From: an uncultured Pelagibacteraceae bacterium
GTDB lineage: Bacteria > Pseudomonadota > Alphaproteobacteria > Pelagibacterales > Pelagibacteraceae
Length of the DNA: 61,952 nt
Assembly: GCA_902582875.1 (NCBI GenBank)
Contig: CACHTV010000005.1
Coordinates: 1-61,952, forward strand
Reading direction: 5' to 3'
Part shown: positions 18,387 to 26,025 of the stretch, piece after piece
Position numbering within the stretch: the stretch's first letter is position 1
Layout: every line of letters begins with the position of its first letter
Translations under genes and position numbers: made by a program
The notes under the pieces: model-generated
Databases searched by the model: none
Told to the model about the DNA's origin: nothing
Seen by the model: the letters and a program-made list of their open reading frames with translations, nothing else

Positions 18387-18587
18387 ATGAAAAAGCTAGT
18401 TATATTTTTTTTATCAATAATCTTTATTGTTTCATGTGATCAACTCAACCCTCCTGTAAAAAAGTCAAAAACAGGTATTTGTCACAAAGCTGGTTCACAG
18501 TATTATAATCAAACAAAAAGTTTCAAAAAGTTCACAACAATCGAAGATTGTATTAAAAGTGGAGGTAGATTGCCAAAAAGAAGGTAA
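18387..18587 (+). CDS. small lipoprotein with GICHKxGSxYY / GGRLPKR motif
   Basis: This 66-residue protein has a lipobox (IFIVSC, Cys17) followed by a short mature domain: KTGICHKAGSQYYNQTKSFK and CIKSGGRLPKRR. The mature part has two cysteines. I recall the GICH...SYY...C..SGGRLPK pattern from many short marine bacterial and phage proteins of unknown function, which suggests a widely distributed module. It starts 6 bases after the preceding secreted protein gene. Confidence 0.65.
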   Translation: MKKLVIFFLSIIFIVSCDQLNPPVKKSKTGICHKAGSQYYNQTKSFKKFTTIEDCIKSGGRLPKRR

Positions 18588-18629
18588 AAAATGAATAGAA
18601 ATTTAATTAATATTATTTAAAATATTAGA

Positions 18630-18854
18630 ATGTTTAAAATAGCTAAAAAAATTAGCATACTATTTTTTGTAGGTATTTTTCTAATTTCATCTGCAGAAGC
18701 TAACTGGATCACTAAAAAAAGTGATAAATCTAAAGAAATAATAAAAAAAGAAGAAAAACAAAAAAAAGAATGGATTAAACTTAAAAAATTAAAAGATAAA
18801 ATTAAGTTAAAGAAGAAAAAAAAAGAAGTCAAAAAAAAACAAAGAAGAATTTAA
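18630..18854 (+). CDS. N-terminal fragment of the caspase-like gene: signal peptide and Lys-rich segment
   Basis: This 74-residue reading frame has a signal peptide (about residues 1-22, SSAEA) followed by NWITKKSDKSKE and a highly charged, lysine-rich helix. It ends in a stop only because the frame changes. The next frame is open from 18811 and continues into the caspase-like domain without a good start codon of its own. Nine-base A-runs lie at 18816-18824 and 18831-18839. Removing one A from either run joins the two frames. The original gene therefore most likely spans 18630-20121. Confidence 0.7.
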   Translation: MFKIAKKISILFFVGIFLISSAEANWITKKSDKSKEIIKKEEKQKKEWIKLKKLKDKIKLKKKKKEVKKKQRRI

Positions 18855-20121
18855 AAAAGAAGAGAAAAAAATTACAAAAGAAGTTAGATCTTGGATTACA
18901 AAAAAATCTAAAGATAATCACATAGATAGTATTGATAAACTTCCTGTCTCAGAAGTTTATTTTACTGGTGCTAGTTCAGATAGACCTTTTTACGGATATA
19001 TAAATCCTGATACTGATTCAAAAAAAATTAATGATCGTTATGAAACTAGTAAAGGAATAGTTTATTTCAACGATGGCAAAACTACCTGTAAAATTGGTAC
19101 AACAGTTTTAGATGTTACATTAGGACGTGTTATCGCAAGAATGTCTGGTAAATGTTCTGATGGCATTTCATTCCATGGTAGCTTTACTGAAACCAAAAAA
19201 AATGTAGCTACTGGTACAGCAGCGACAAATAAGGGTGAAAATTTTATATTCAATTTAAATTATGATAAAAAACTTATCGCTAATCTATATAAAAATCAAA
19301 AAGAAGAAAAATCATTTGCTAGAAGTTTACCATCTCCAATTAAGAAAAAAATTACTTTAGATCCAAAAGGTAAATATTATGCATTACTAATAGGAAATTC
19401 AAATTACGATGACAATGGCTGGGATGATCTTGTTTCTCCAGTAAACGATATAACTGCCATTAAAGCAGTTTTAGATAAAAGTTATAAATTTGAAAAAATT
19501 ATAATGGTCAAAGATGGAACAAAAAAACAAATTTTTAAAGCTTTCAAAGATTTATCAAAACTTACAACAACTAATGATTTTGTTTTAGTTTATTACTCTG
19601 GTCACGGAATGGTAAAAGCAGAACAAGCTTATTGGGTACCAAAAGATGGTAGTTTAGAATGGGGAAATGGAGATTGGATTAATGTGCATGAGCTTAATAT
19701 ATATCTTACAGAGATAAAAGCTCATCACTTAGCAGTAATGGTTGACTCTTGTTATGTTGGGGGAAAATTTAAAGGGTTAAATATATTAGATTTAACTGAC
19801 AACGATGATCGTAAATCATTTAATGAAAACTTAAAAGATAATCTAAATTTAAGATCAAGATCTGTGTTATCTTCCGGAAGTACAGGCAGAGTAAGCGATA
19901 CTGCTCCTAATTCAAAAAATTCTATATTTGCACAATCTTTTTTAAATGTTTTAAAAGCTTCCGAAGAACTCTCAACACCTACAAATATGCTGACTGTAGC
20001 ACTTAATGTTAGGGAATCATTTGTTGGAAATTTTACTCAAAAACCAGAATATTATTATCCTAGTGCATGGGCGCATGGAGGTGGAGACTTTATATTTATC
20101 CCTAAAAAAAATCTTAAATGA
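18811..20121 (+). CDS. caspase-like (C14 family) exported peptidase, frameshifted from its signal peptide
   Basis: The frame is open from 18811; its first ATG is only at 19141, inside a conserved-looking region, so the true start is probably the signal peptide at 18630 in the other frame. Counting from 19141, the caspase p20 core runs from YYALLIGNSNYDD near residue 80. The catalytic His155 is in YYSGHG and the catalytic Cys204 is in VDSCYVGG. Both dyad residues are present. Ahead of it is a domain of about 110 residues (EVYFTGASSDRPFYGY onward) that I do not recognise. The stop overlaps the next gene's ATG by 4 bases (ATGA), so a trypsin-like protease is translationally coupled to it. Substrate specificity is unknown. 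Confidence 0.88.
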   Translation, partial: RRKKKKSKKNKEEFKKEEKKITKEVRSWITKKSKDNHIDSIDKLPVSEVYFTGASSDRPFYGYINPDTDSKKINDRYETSKGIVYFNDGKTTCKIGTTVLDVTLGRVIARMSGKCSDGISFHGSFTETKKNVATGTAATNKGENFIFNLNYDKKLIANLYKNQKEEKSFARSLPSPIKKKITLDPKGKYYALLIGNSNYDDNGWDDLVSPVNDITAIKAVLDKSYKFEKIIMVKDGTKKQIFKAFKDLSKLTTTNDFVLVYYSGHGMVKAEQAYWVPKDGSLEWGNGDWINVHELNIYLTEIKAHHLAVMVDSCYVGGKFKGLNILDLTDNDDRKSFNENLKDNLNLRSRSVLSSGSTGRVSDTAPNSKNSIFAQSFLNVLKASEELSTPTNMLTVALNVRESFVGNFTQKPEYYYPSAWAHGGGDFIFIPKKNLK

Positions 20122-21398
20122 TTAAAAGATTTTTAATTTTATTTATTACAATTTCTTACTCTGCTACGGCTTATTCAGAAAATTTTAATAGTCTTCTCTT
20201 TAGCTCTAAGATGGTTGGAAATGAGAATTTAGTTATATACCAAACGCCATTAACTAACAAAAAACAAATTAAACAAATCAACCAAGAAATTGAAGCTAAT
20301 AATGATTACTTAAATAAAATTAGACCAAAACTAATTAGTAAAAATAAAAACAGACCTCCTCGAACTAAATTTAAAGGAGCATCAGAAGATATTTATAAAG
20401 ATTATGCTAAAAGTGTTGTTTTCATAGGAAACAGAAAAAAAAATACTTCTGGTTCAGGTTTTGTAATAAATCATAAAGGAAAAAAAATAATAACTAATTG
20501 GCACGTTGTTGAAGGCTCTAAAAATGTAAAGGTATGGCTTAAACCTAAAGATTTAGTCGCTGAACAATACATGTTAGATAATTTAGACTCCTACAAAGCA
20601 AAAGTTGTTAAAATAGATAGAGAAAAAGATTTAGCTTTATTGGAGGTTGTGGAATTGCCAAATGACATTAAGCCAGTTACATTAGGAAATTTTAACGATG
20701 TCAGTATTGGTGAAACAGTTTTTGCTATTGGGCATCCTGATGATTTAATTTGGAGCTTTAGCAGCGGCATGGTAAGTCAGTTGAGGCCAAATTATAAATG
20801 GAAATATAAAAATTCCTTTCATTTTGCTGATGTAATACAAACACAAACTCCTATAAATCCAGGTAACTCTGGTGGTCCTTTATTTAATAAAAATAAAAAA
20901 TTAGTTGGAGTAAATACATTTACTAAAGAAGGTGAAAATTTAAATTTTGCTATATCAGTGAACGATATGGTTGAGTTTCTAAAAAAACCAGAAAAAAAAA
21001 TAAAAAAAAATAACTATATTCAAAAGAAAAAAAAAGAACCTACTTGGATCACCAAAAAAAATAAAAAAGCCAAAAAAAATAGCATAGATAAAAAATACCC
21101 TGATGCCGAAAAAAGAGATATGAACAAAAATGGTATTACAGATGTTTGGTTTATAGATGAAAACAAAAATGGAAAGATAGATGCCGCAGTTATTGATCAA
21201 AACGAGGATGGTATAGTTGAAGCAGTAGCATTTGATGAAAATGAAAATGAAAACTTTGAAATCTTTCTATTTGATGATGACCTAGATGGTAATGCTGATA
21301 GAGCAGAAATAGATGAAGATGATAACGGTACCGCAGATATAATGGCTTATGATAACGATCAAGATGGAAAGTGGGATAAATATGAAAAGATATCTTAA
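20118..21398 (+). CDS. exported trypsin-like (HtrA-type) protease with C-terminal Ca-type repeats
   Basis: This 426-residue protein has a signal peptide (about residues 1-20). Its S1 protease domain has the full triad: His129 in TNWHVV, Asp171 in EKDLALLEV and Ser251 in NPGNSGGPLF. No PDZ domain is seen. A lysine-rich linker contains PTWITKKNKK. The last roughly 95 residues are about seven repeats of a DxNxNGxxD type (DMNKNGITDVW, DENKNGKIDAA, DDDLDGNADRA, DNDQDGKWDKY), which resemble calcium-binding thrombospondin-3/dockerin-like loops. Its start overlaps the caspase stop, so the two peptidases are made together. It may be activated by, or activate, the caspase; that is inference. Confidence 0.9.
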   Translation: MIKRFLILFITISYSATAYSENFNSLLFSSKMVGNENLVIYQTPLTNKKQIKQINQEIEANNDYLNKIRPKLISKNKNRPPRTKFKGASEDIYKDYAKSVVFIGNRKKNTSGSGFVINHKGKKIITNWHVVEGSKNVKVWLKPKDLVAEQYMLDNLDSYKAKVVKIDREKDLALLEVVELPNDIKPVTLGNFNDVSIGETVFAIGHPDDLIWSFSSGMVSQLRPNYKWKYKNSFHFADVIQTQTPINPGNSGGPLFNKNKKLVGVNTFTKEGENLNFAISVNDMVEFLKKPEKKIKKNNYIQKKKKEPTWITKKNKKAKKNSIDKKYPDAEKRDMNKNGITDVWFIDENKNGKIDAAVIDQNEDGIVEAVAFDENENENFEIFLFDDDLDGNADRAEIDEDDNGTADIMAYDNDQDGKWDKYEKIS

Positions 21399-21411
21399 AA
21401 ACTCGGTTTAA

Positions 21412-21882
21412 TTATTTATCTTTACGGTCAATAGTAAGTTTAATTTTAAGAATTTTATTTTCTAAATCTTTAATAGCTTCAAATATATCTTTTTTTTCTA
21501 AAGCTGATATCTCTTCACCCTTCTCACCTTTAGGGTCCTTAGCCTCTTTAACTAGTTCCGTAAGTTTTCCATGCAATATCGTAGATTTAACTAGCATTTC
21601 ATTAATATCCTTATTTTCAAAATTATCAGCTTTCTCTAACAAATGTACAATCATATACTCGTAAGCAGTAAGTAAAGGTGGAGCTTTGCCTTTTTGAATA
21701 CAGGCTTGATCAAGTTTAAATGAGTCGTTGTGATCAATTTGTTGGGCTAAATCAGGGTTACTACATTTTCTCAAATATGATGAAGTTTTACCGATTGCTT
21801 TATTAATTTCTTCATCAGATAAAATTTTTAAAACCTCCATTAAACCGCTCTCTATAGAGGCGCTTTTTCTTATTTTTGCCAT
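21412..21882 (-). CDS. putative DNA-binding regulator (phage CII-like helix-turn-helix)
   Basis: This 156-residue protein without signal peptide has an N-terminal region EEINKAIGKTSSYLRKCSNPDLAQQIDHNDSFKLDQACIQKG. It reads like a helix-turn-helix followed by a dimerisation segment and resembles proteins I recall from alphaproteobacterial prophages and islands (SYLRKCSDPD...LDxAC..xGxxPPLLxAY). The C-terminal half is a charged helix. It is the only clear cytoplasmic regulator candidate in the island and lies between the protease and the ion-channel gene, so it may control one of them. Confidence 0.6.
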   Translation of the reverse strand: MAKIRKSASIESGLMEVLKILSDEEINKAIGKTSSYLRKCSNPDLAQQIDHNDSFKLDQACIQKGKAPPLLTAYEYMIVHLLEKADNFENKDINEMLVKSTILHGKLTELVKEAKDPKGEKGEEISALEKKDIFEAIKDLENKILKIKLTIDRKDK

Positions 21883-21926
21883 TTCAAATATTATGATTAT
21901 AATAAATCAAACTCAACTTATTGTTT

Positions 21927-23393
21927 ATGAATTTGATTAAATATAAATTTCTTTTGCTGCTTTTTTTAAGCCTGGTATTACCTGACTTTTTTCAAGCTAA
22001 AGCCGATGTAGGAGAAAAATTTAACAATAAAATAATTGAAAACTATACAGAAATTATCGGACAATACCCTTTTCAGGAAAGAAGAAATGATATTGGAATA
22101 TTTTATGATTTTGCTTGGGATAAAAGTAACAAAAAAATTATCATCAAAAGAGATAATCAAAATTTACCTATTATAAGATTTTCTTTATTTAACAAAGATA
22201 TTCAACCAGGTGTTTCTATTAAAAAATATAATGATACAGATTTATCTCAAACTTCAGATAAAGAAATAAGAAAACTTCATAAACAAAACGTTGAAGCAAA
22301 ACTTACTTTTAAAGATAACCAAATAATCTCTCTTAAACCCAACTTTTATAATTATAATGATATAAAGCTATCTAATTTTTATTTAGAATTTATAAATAAC
22401 ATTGATACTAACAAAGGGTTGCTAGAAATAACATTTCGAGCAGACTTTACTAATAAAAGACCAGAGCTTAATTCATTAGCTGAAGGGTTATTGGGGGATA
22501 GTACATATTGTACCACATATGATGCTGGGCCATACCCCATAGACGAAATTCATATTAAAGAATACAAATACGATGTTGATATAAGGACAGGTACTGGAAC
22601 TCCGGTCACTGAAGGATGTTATCCTGTATATTTTACTTATGATAACAATGAAGTAAAAACTATTAGGCGTGAATACGGTATAGGGCAATTCAGACAAGTA
22701 TTTAATTTTAAAAAGTTTCCTTTTGATAAACAGAAATTAAAAATTTCAATTACCTCTAATACGAATAGCAGTCAAAACATTTCACATGTTTGGCCAAAAA
22801 CAGGTTATGGCTCAGTACATTTTTTAACTCCTGAGAGAGGTGCATTTTTAGGATTAGAGGAATACATAAATAAAATCTCAAAAAATTATCTAAAAGAATG
22901 GACTGTAACTAATACCAATATAGAGAGTGAAGAAATAATCTTAGATAACTATTATAGTCCCTATTCAAATAAAATACATCCTTTCCATGAAAATTCTATC
23001 AACTTAGTTTTAGATATTGAAAGAAATTCAGCTCATTATGTTTATAAAATTATTGTTCCTGTGTTTCTAATATTAAGTGTTGCATGGTTTGTTTTGTGGA
23101 TTCCTACTCACCATCTAGAGTCGAGATTAACAACTTCTATAGTTGCTCTATTAGCTTTGATTGCATATAACTTTGTTTTTTCAGATGATATTCCTAAGCT
23201 AGATTATTTAACTGCGTTGGATAAATATATCTTATTATCTTATATCTTCTGCTGTATACCCACTTTTATGAGTATTGGATTCAGTAGATTTATAGTCAGA
23301 AATCAAAGAATGGTTACAATTATTAATAAAAGACTTAGAGCTTGGTTGGGACTGATTTATTTATTAGCTTCTATACAAATATTTAATTTTTAA
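21927..23393 (+). CDS. pentameric ligand-gated ion channel (Cys-loop family) homologue with extra N-terminal domain
   Basis: From the ATG at 21927 this is a 488-residue protein with a signal peptide (about residues 1-26). The extracellular ligand-binding domain occupies about residues 150-365 and contains the family signature FPFDKQ near 268. It is followed by LDIERNSAHYVYKIIVPVF entering M1 (about 370-391), the pore helix M2 (ESRLTTSIVALLALIAYNFV, about 400-422), the M2-M3 loop DDIPKLDYLT, M3 (about 432-455) and a short C-terminal M4. It resembles GLIC and ELIC. About 120 residues ahead of the ligand-binding domain are additional and of unknown fold. The ligand and ion are unknown; it should sit in the inner membrane facing the periplasm. 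Confidence 0.92.
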   Translation: MNLIKYKFLLLLFLSLVLPDFFQAKADVGEKFNNKIIENYTEIIGQYPFQERRNDIGIFYDFAWDKSNKKIIIKRDNQNLPIIRFSLFNKDIQPGVSIKKYNDTDLSQTSDKEIRKLHKQNVEAKLTFKDNQIISLKPNFYNYNDIKLSNFYLEFINNIDTNKGLLEITFRADFTNKRPELNSLAEGLLGDSTYCTTYDAGPYPIDEIHIKEYKYDVDIRTGTGTPVTEGCYPVYFTYDNNEVKTIRREYGIGQFRQVFNFKKFPFDKQKLKISITSNTNSSQNISHVWPKTGYGSVHFLTPERGAFLGLEEYINKISKNYLKEWTVTNTNIESEEIILDNYYSPYSNKIHPFHENSINLVLDIERNSAHYVYKIIVPVFLILSVAWFVLWIPTHHLESRLTTSIVALLALIAYNFVFSDDIPKLDYLTALDKYILLSYIFCCIPTFMSIGFSRFIVRNQRMVTIINKRLRAWLGLIYLLASIQIFNF

Positions 23394-23476
23394 AAAAACT
23401 TTAACTCCCTTTTTTAATTTTTTCAGCAGATTAAAACTAGAACTGTTAGAAATATCCTCAGCGTAACAAAGTGTGA

Positions 23477-24064
23477 TTATTTGTAGGCTTCTTCATTTAT
23501 CCACTTCGAGTATTCTGTTGAGTTTATAAATACTCTCAAATTATCAATATAGCCATCTTGCTCAAATTTATTACCAAAATCAATACACATGATACGTACA
23601 CTTTCTCCTCCATAAAAATTAAAGTCAGTGGAATGAAATTTGGACTCGCCGGTTGTATCTTCGTCTTGTTTTCGTGTATATGATTTACTTTTTGATACTT
23701 TGGAAAATAATTCTTTTATTTCAGAAAATATTTCATCTTTCTTCTTGAGACAACCGTCTATATCATTTGGAAATTGTAAAGCACCGCCTAAGCTATAAAT
23801 TATATAATTTTTATCACTGGATTTGAAACCATTAGTAAGTGCATCAAAAGTGTTTAATTTTGAAGATCGAATAGTAAGTTGATAGAATTTTTTACTACCT
23901 GGAAAATCATCTCTACGAAAACTTTTTATTTCTTCTTCACTAAAATAATTTAGCAAACTATCACCAACGCTCATTCCTTCTATTTCAAATTTACCAATAT
24001 CATCACCCTTGGATGGGGTTGTAAAGCATAAGCTTAGAAATAGGATCGCTAAAAGTTTTTTCAT
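23477..24064 (-). CDS. secreted DDIxDF-family protein, array copy 6 (distal end)
   Basis: This 195-residue protein has a signal peptide ending PSKG and the mature start DDIGKFEIEGMSVGDSLLNY. The cysteines are in IDGCLKKKDEI and VRIMCIDFGNK; the DKTGKS box is EDTTGESKF. It is the last member of a six-gene minus-strand run with gaps of a few to about 40 bases, and it ends near the convergent ion-channel gene (83 bases between the stops, no clear terminator seen). Confidence 0.83.
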   Translation of the reverse strand: MKKLLAILFLSLCFTTPSKGDDIGKFEIEGMSVGDSLLNYFSEEEIKSFRRDDFPGSKKFYQLTIRSSKLNTFDALTNGFKSSDKNYIIYSLGGALQFPNDIDGCLKKKDEIFSEIKELFSKVSKSKSYTRKQDEDTTGESKFHSTDFNFYGGESVRIMCIDFGNKFEQDGYIDNLRVFINSTEYSKWINEEAYK

Positions 24065-24067
24065 TAT

Positions 24068-24685
24068 TTAGTATTTTATACTTTGTAAAAAAGACGAATA
24101 TTCTTTTGATAATATAGCTACACTAATATGATCATACCATCTTTTTTCTTTCTTTAATCTGTTTGACCAATCGTAAATATGAACAGCAACTTTACTTTGA
24201 TTTTTAAATATAAATTCATTTGCATAGACATGGCTATCTTTGGACTTATCGGCGGTGTGCCATTGATCCCACTTATTAAATTTTGCAGCATTTCCAAAAA
24301 ATTCTTTTAGTTCTAAAACAATATTTTTTTCTTTAGAAAAACAGTCTTGTATATCATCCATGCAAAATATTCTTCCTTGAATACTGTAAATTTTATATTT
24401 TTTATCATTTTTCTTTATGACAATTGATAAGTCCTCATACTGATCAAGTTCTTTGATAAGAATAAAAGACTTACCAGAACCAACACCAACCTTAATAAAT
24501 TTGTTTCCTGGATATTCATATACAAATTCACTATTCATTTCTTTTTGGATTTCATTTTTAGTAAAATAATCTAACAAACTATCCCCTATGCTCATTCCTT
24601 CTATCTCAAAATCTCCGATATCATCCGCCTTAGTTAATGATTGGAAGCTTAACATTAAGATCAGAATTAGTAATAATCTCCTCAT
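24068..24685 (-). CDS. secreted DDIxDF-family protein, array copy 5 (altered cysteines)
   Basis: From the ATG at 24685 this is a 205-residue protein; a longer form from 24760 would place about 25 polar residues before the signal peptide and is rejected. The signal peptide ends LTKA, then DDIGDFEIEGMSIGDSLLDY. The first family cysteine is kept (IQDCFSKEK), with another cysteine nearby in IFCMDD. The second family cysteine is lost: the usual CYDWS is here IYDWS. It may therefore form a different disulfide from its paralogues. The box region reads ADKSKDSHV. Confidence 0.8.
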   Translation of the reverse strand: MRRLLLILILMLSFQSLTKADDIGDFEIEGMSIGDSLLDYFTKNEIQKEMNSEFVYEYPGNKFIKVGVGSGKSFILIKELDQYEDLSIVIKKNDKKYKIYSIQGRIFCMDDIQDCFSKEKNIVLELKEFFGNAAKFNKWDQWHTADKSKDSHVYANEFIFKNQSKVAVHIYDWSNRLKKEKRWYDHISVAILSKEYSSFLQSIKY

Positions 24686-24775
24686 AACAAAGACTTTCTC
24701 ACTGTGGCCTATGAGTGTCAAGATTTCAGGCAAGTTGAAATTGTCTGCTGATTGGTTCAATTTAACACATCGACT

Positions 24776-24793
24776 CCAGGCTTATGAGTCCTG
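24776..24793 (-). other. anticodon-stem-like hairpin in a paralogue spacer
   Basis: On the minus strand CAGGACTCATAAGCCTG forms a 4-bp stem with the 7-base loop CTCATAA, which looks like a CAU anticodon arm. The flanking sequence does not complete a cloverleaf. It may be a tRNA remnant or chance. It lies in the longest gap of the array (24686-24802). Confidence 0.2.
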
Positions 24794-24802
24794 CGGTTGA
24801 CC

Positions 24803-25378
24803 TTAATAAGCTTCGTTAATCATCCAATTAAAAAATTCTTCTGTATTAATTGCTATAGTTAATCTATCCCCATTACCCATAGTCTCAGACCAATTTGTGC
24901 ATATGGCACGTATGTTGTCTCCATTCTTAAAATAAATGGTTGTGCTTTCATCGTAACTATTCCCTGATTTATCTATAGATCGTTTGTATCTATTGTCTTC
25001 TTCTTTTTCAAATTCACCTATAACGCTTTTTATCTCTTTCAAAATCTGAGTTTTTTTTGTTTTGCATTTGTCAAAATTATTTCTAAAAAAGATATCAGCC
25101 ATCATTGAATATATAATATATTTATTATCAGAAGCCTTAACACTTGCTGTAATCATATCATATTGCAAAAGTTCTATATCAACTCTGTATTCTTTAAATT
25201 TTTTACTTTTAGGATAAATAAAAGGTTTTTGATTATCAATATATTCTTTGCTAACAAAATTCAATAAACTATCCCCAATGCTGATCCCTTCAATTTCAAA
25301 GTCTCGAATATCATTTGAGTATAAATTTGAAAAATTAAAAACATAAAAGATCAGAATAATATAAGTAAGTTTTTTCAA
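24803..25378 (-). CDS. secreted DDIxDF-family protein, array copy 4
   Basis: This 191-residue protein has a signal peptide ending LYS and the mature start NDIRDFEIEGISIGDSLLNF, the only copy with N for the first D. The cysteines are in FDKCKTKKTQI and IRAICTNWSET, and the box is IDKSGNSYD. It keeps the family's C-terminal pattern (RLTIAINTEEFFNWMINEAY), which closely matches copies 6 and 1 of the array in the last dozen residues. Confidence 0.82.
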   Translation of the reverse strand: MKKLTYIILIFYVFNFSNLYSNDIRDFEIEGISIGDSLLNFVSKEYIDNQKPFIYPKSKKFKEYRVDIELLQYDMITASVKASDNKYIIYSMMADIFFRNNFDKCKTKKTQILKEIKSVIGEFEKEEDNRYKRSIDKSGNSYDESTTIYFKNGDNIRAICTNWSETMGNGDRLTIAINTEEFFNWMINEAY

Positions 25379-25397
25379 TTAACCCTCTCTTCTCCTT

Positions 25398-25973
25398 TTA
25401 ATTATTTATAATAAAATCCATAAATTCGTGGGTATTAACAGACACTTTTAAATTTGGTCTCATTAAACTGTCTTTTGTAAAATCATAACAATTTATGTTT
25501 ATCGACTCAAGACTAGGATAGGGCTTGAGATAGTTTTGTATACCATAAATCATCGATTTTCCTGTCTTGTCCATGGAACTAGGAAATTTGGTTATATCGC
25601 TATCGTTTATTAAAAATTCTTTTTTTACATAAGACTGAATTTCTTTTTTTAATGAATTACACTCATTTAAATTTGCATAATAATAAATTCCTGAAATACC
25701 TACTATTTTATATTTTTTATCACCCTTTTTAACGCTAACGTTTAATTTATCGTATTGGTTAAGTTCATGTATTTTTTCTAATCTGTATGTAACAAATTTA
25801 TCAGTTTTATAATTAATATTTGCTTTTATAGATTTAATTTCTTTTTCAGTTGCGTAATCCAAGAGACTTTCACCTATGCTAACTCCCTCGATCTGAAAGT
25901 CACTTATATCATCCGCTTGGGATGGGATTATTAGAAATAAACTCAGAACCGCGATCGCTAAAAGTTTTTTCAT
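25398..25973 (-). CDS. secreted DDIxDF-family protein, array copy 3
   Basis: I start this 191-residue protein at the ATG at 25973, which begins the signal peptide MKKLLAIAVLSLFLIIPSQA; an earlier ATG at 25991 adds six residues. The mature start is DDISDFQIEGVSIGESLLDY (G-E-S in place of G-D-S). The cysteines are in LNECNSLKKEI and ININCYDFTKD, and the box is MDKTGKSMIYG. Confidence 0.82.
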   Translation of the reverse strand: MKKLLAIAVLSLFLIIPSQADDISDFQIEGVSIGESLLDYATEKEIKSIKANINYKTDKFVTYRLEKIHELNQYDKLNVSVKKGDKKYKIVGISGIYYYANLNECNSLKKEIQSYVKKEFLINDSDITKFPSSMDKTGKSMIYGIQNYLKPYPSLESININCYDFTKDSLMRPNLKVSVNTHEFMDFIINN

Positions 25974-26025
25974 GTTCAAAGATCCTAGCATAAGATTTCA
26001 CACGTAATCTATGCTTAATTCTGTA

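Noticed and set aside
18617-18832. Hydrophobic open frame antisense to the caspase leader
   Set aside because: It is the complement of a lysine-rich (AAA) segment, which reads as Phe-rich on the other strand; this is a composition artefact.
24686-24760. N-terminal extension of array copy 5 (start at 24760)
   Set aside because: It would put about 25 polar residues before a normal signal peptide, and the paralogues all start at the signal peptide, so the ATG at 24685 is used.
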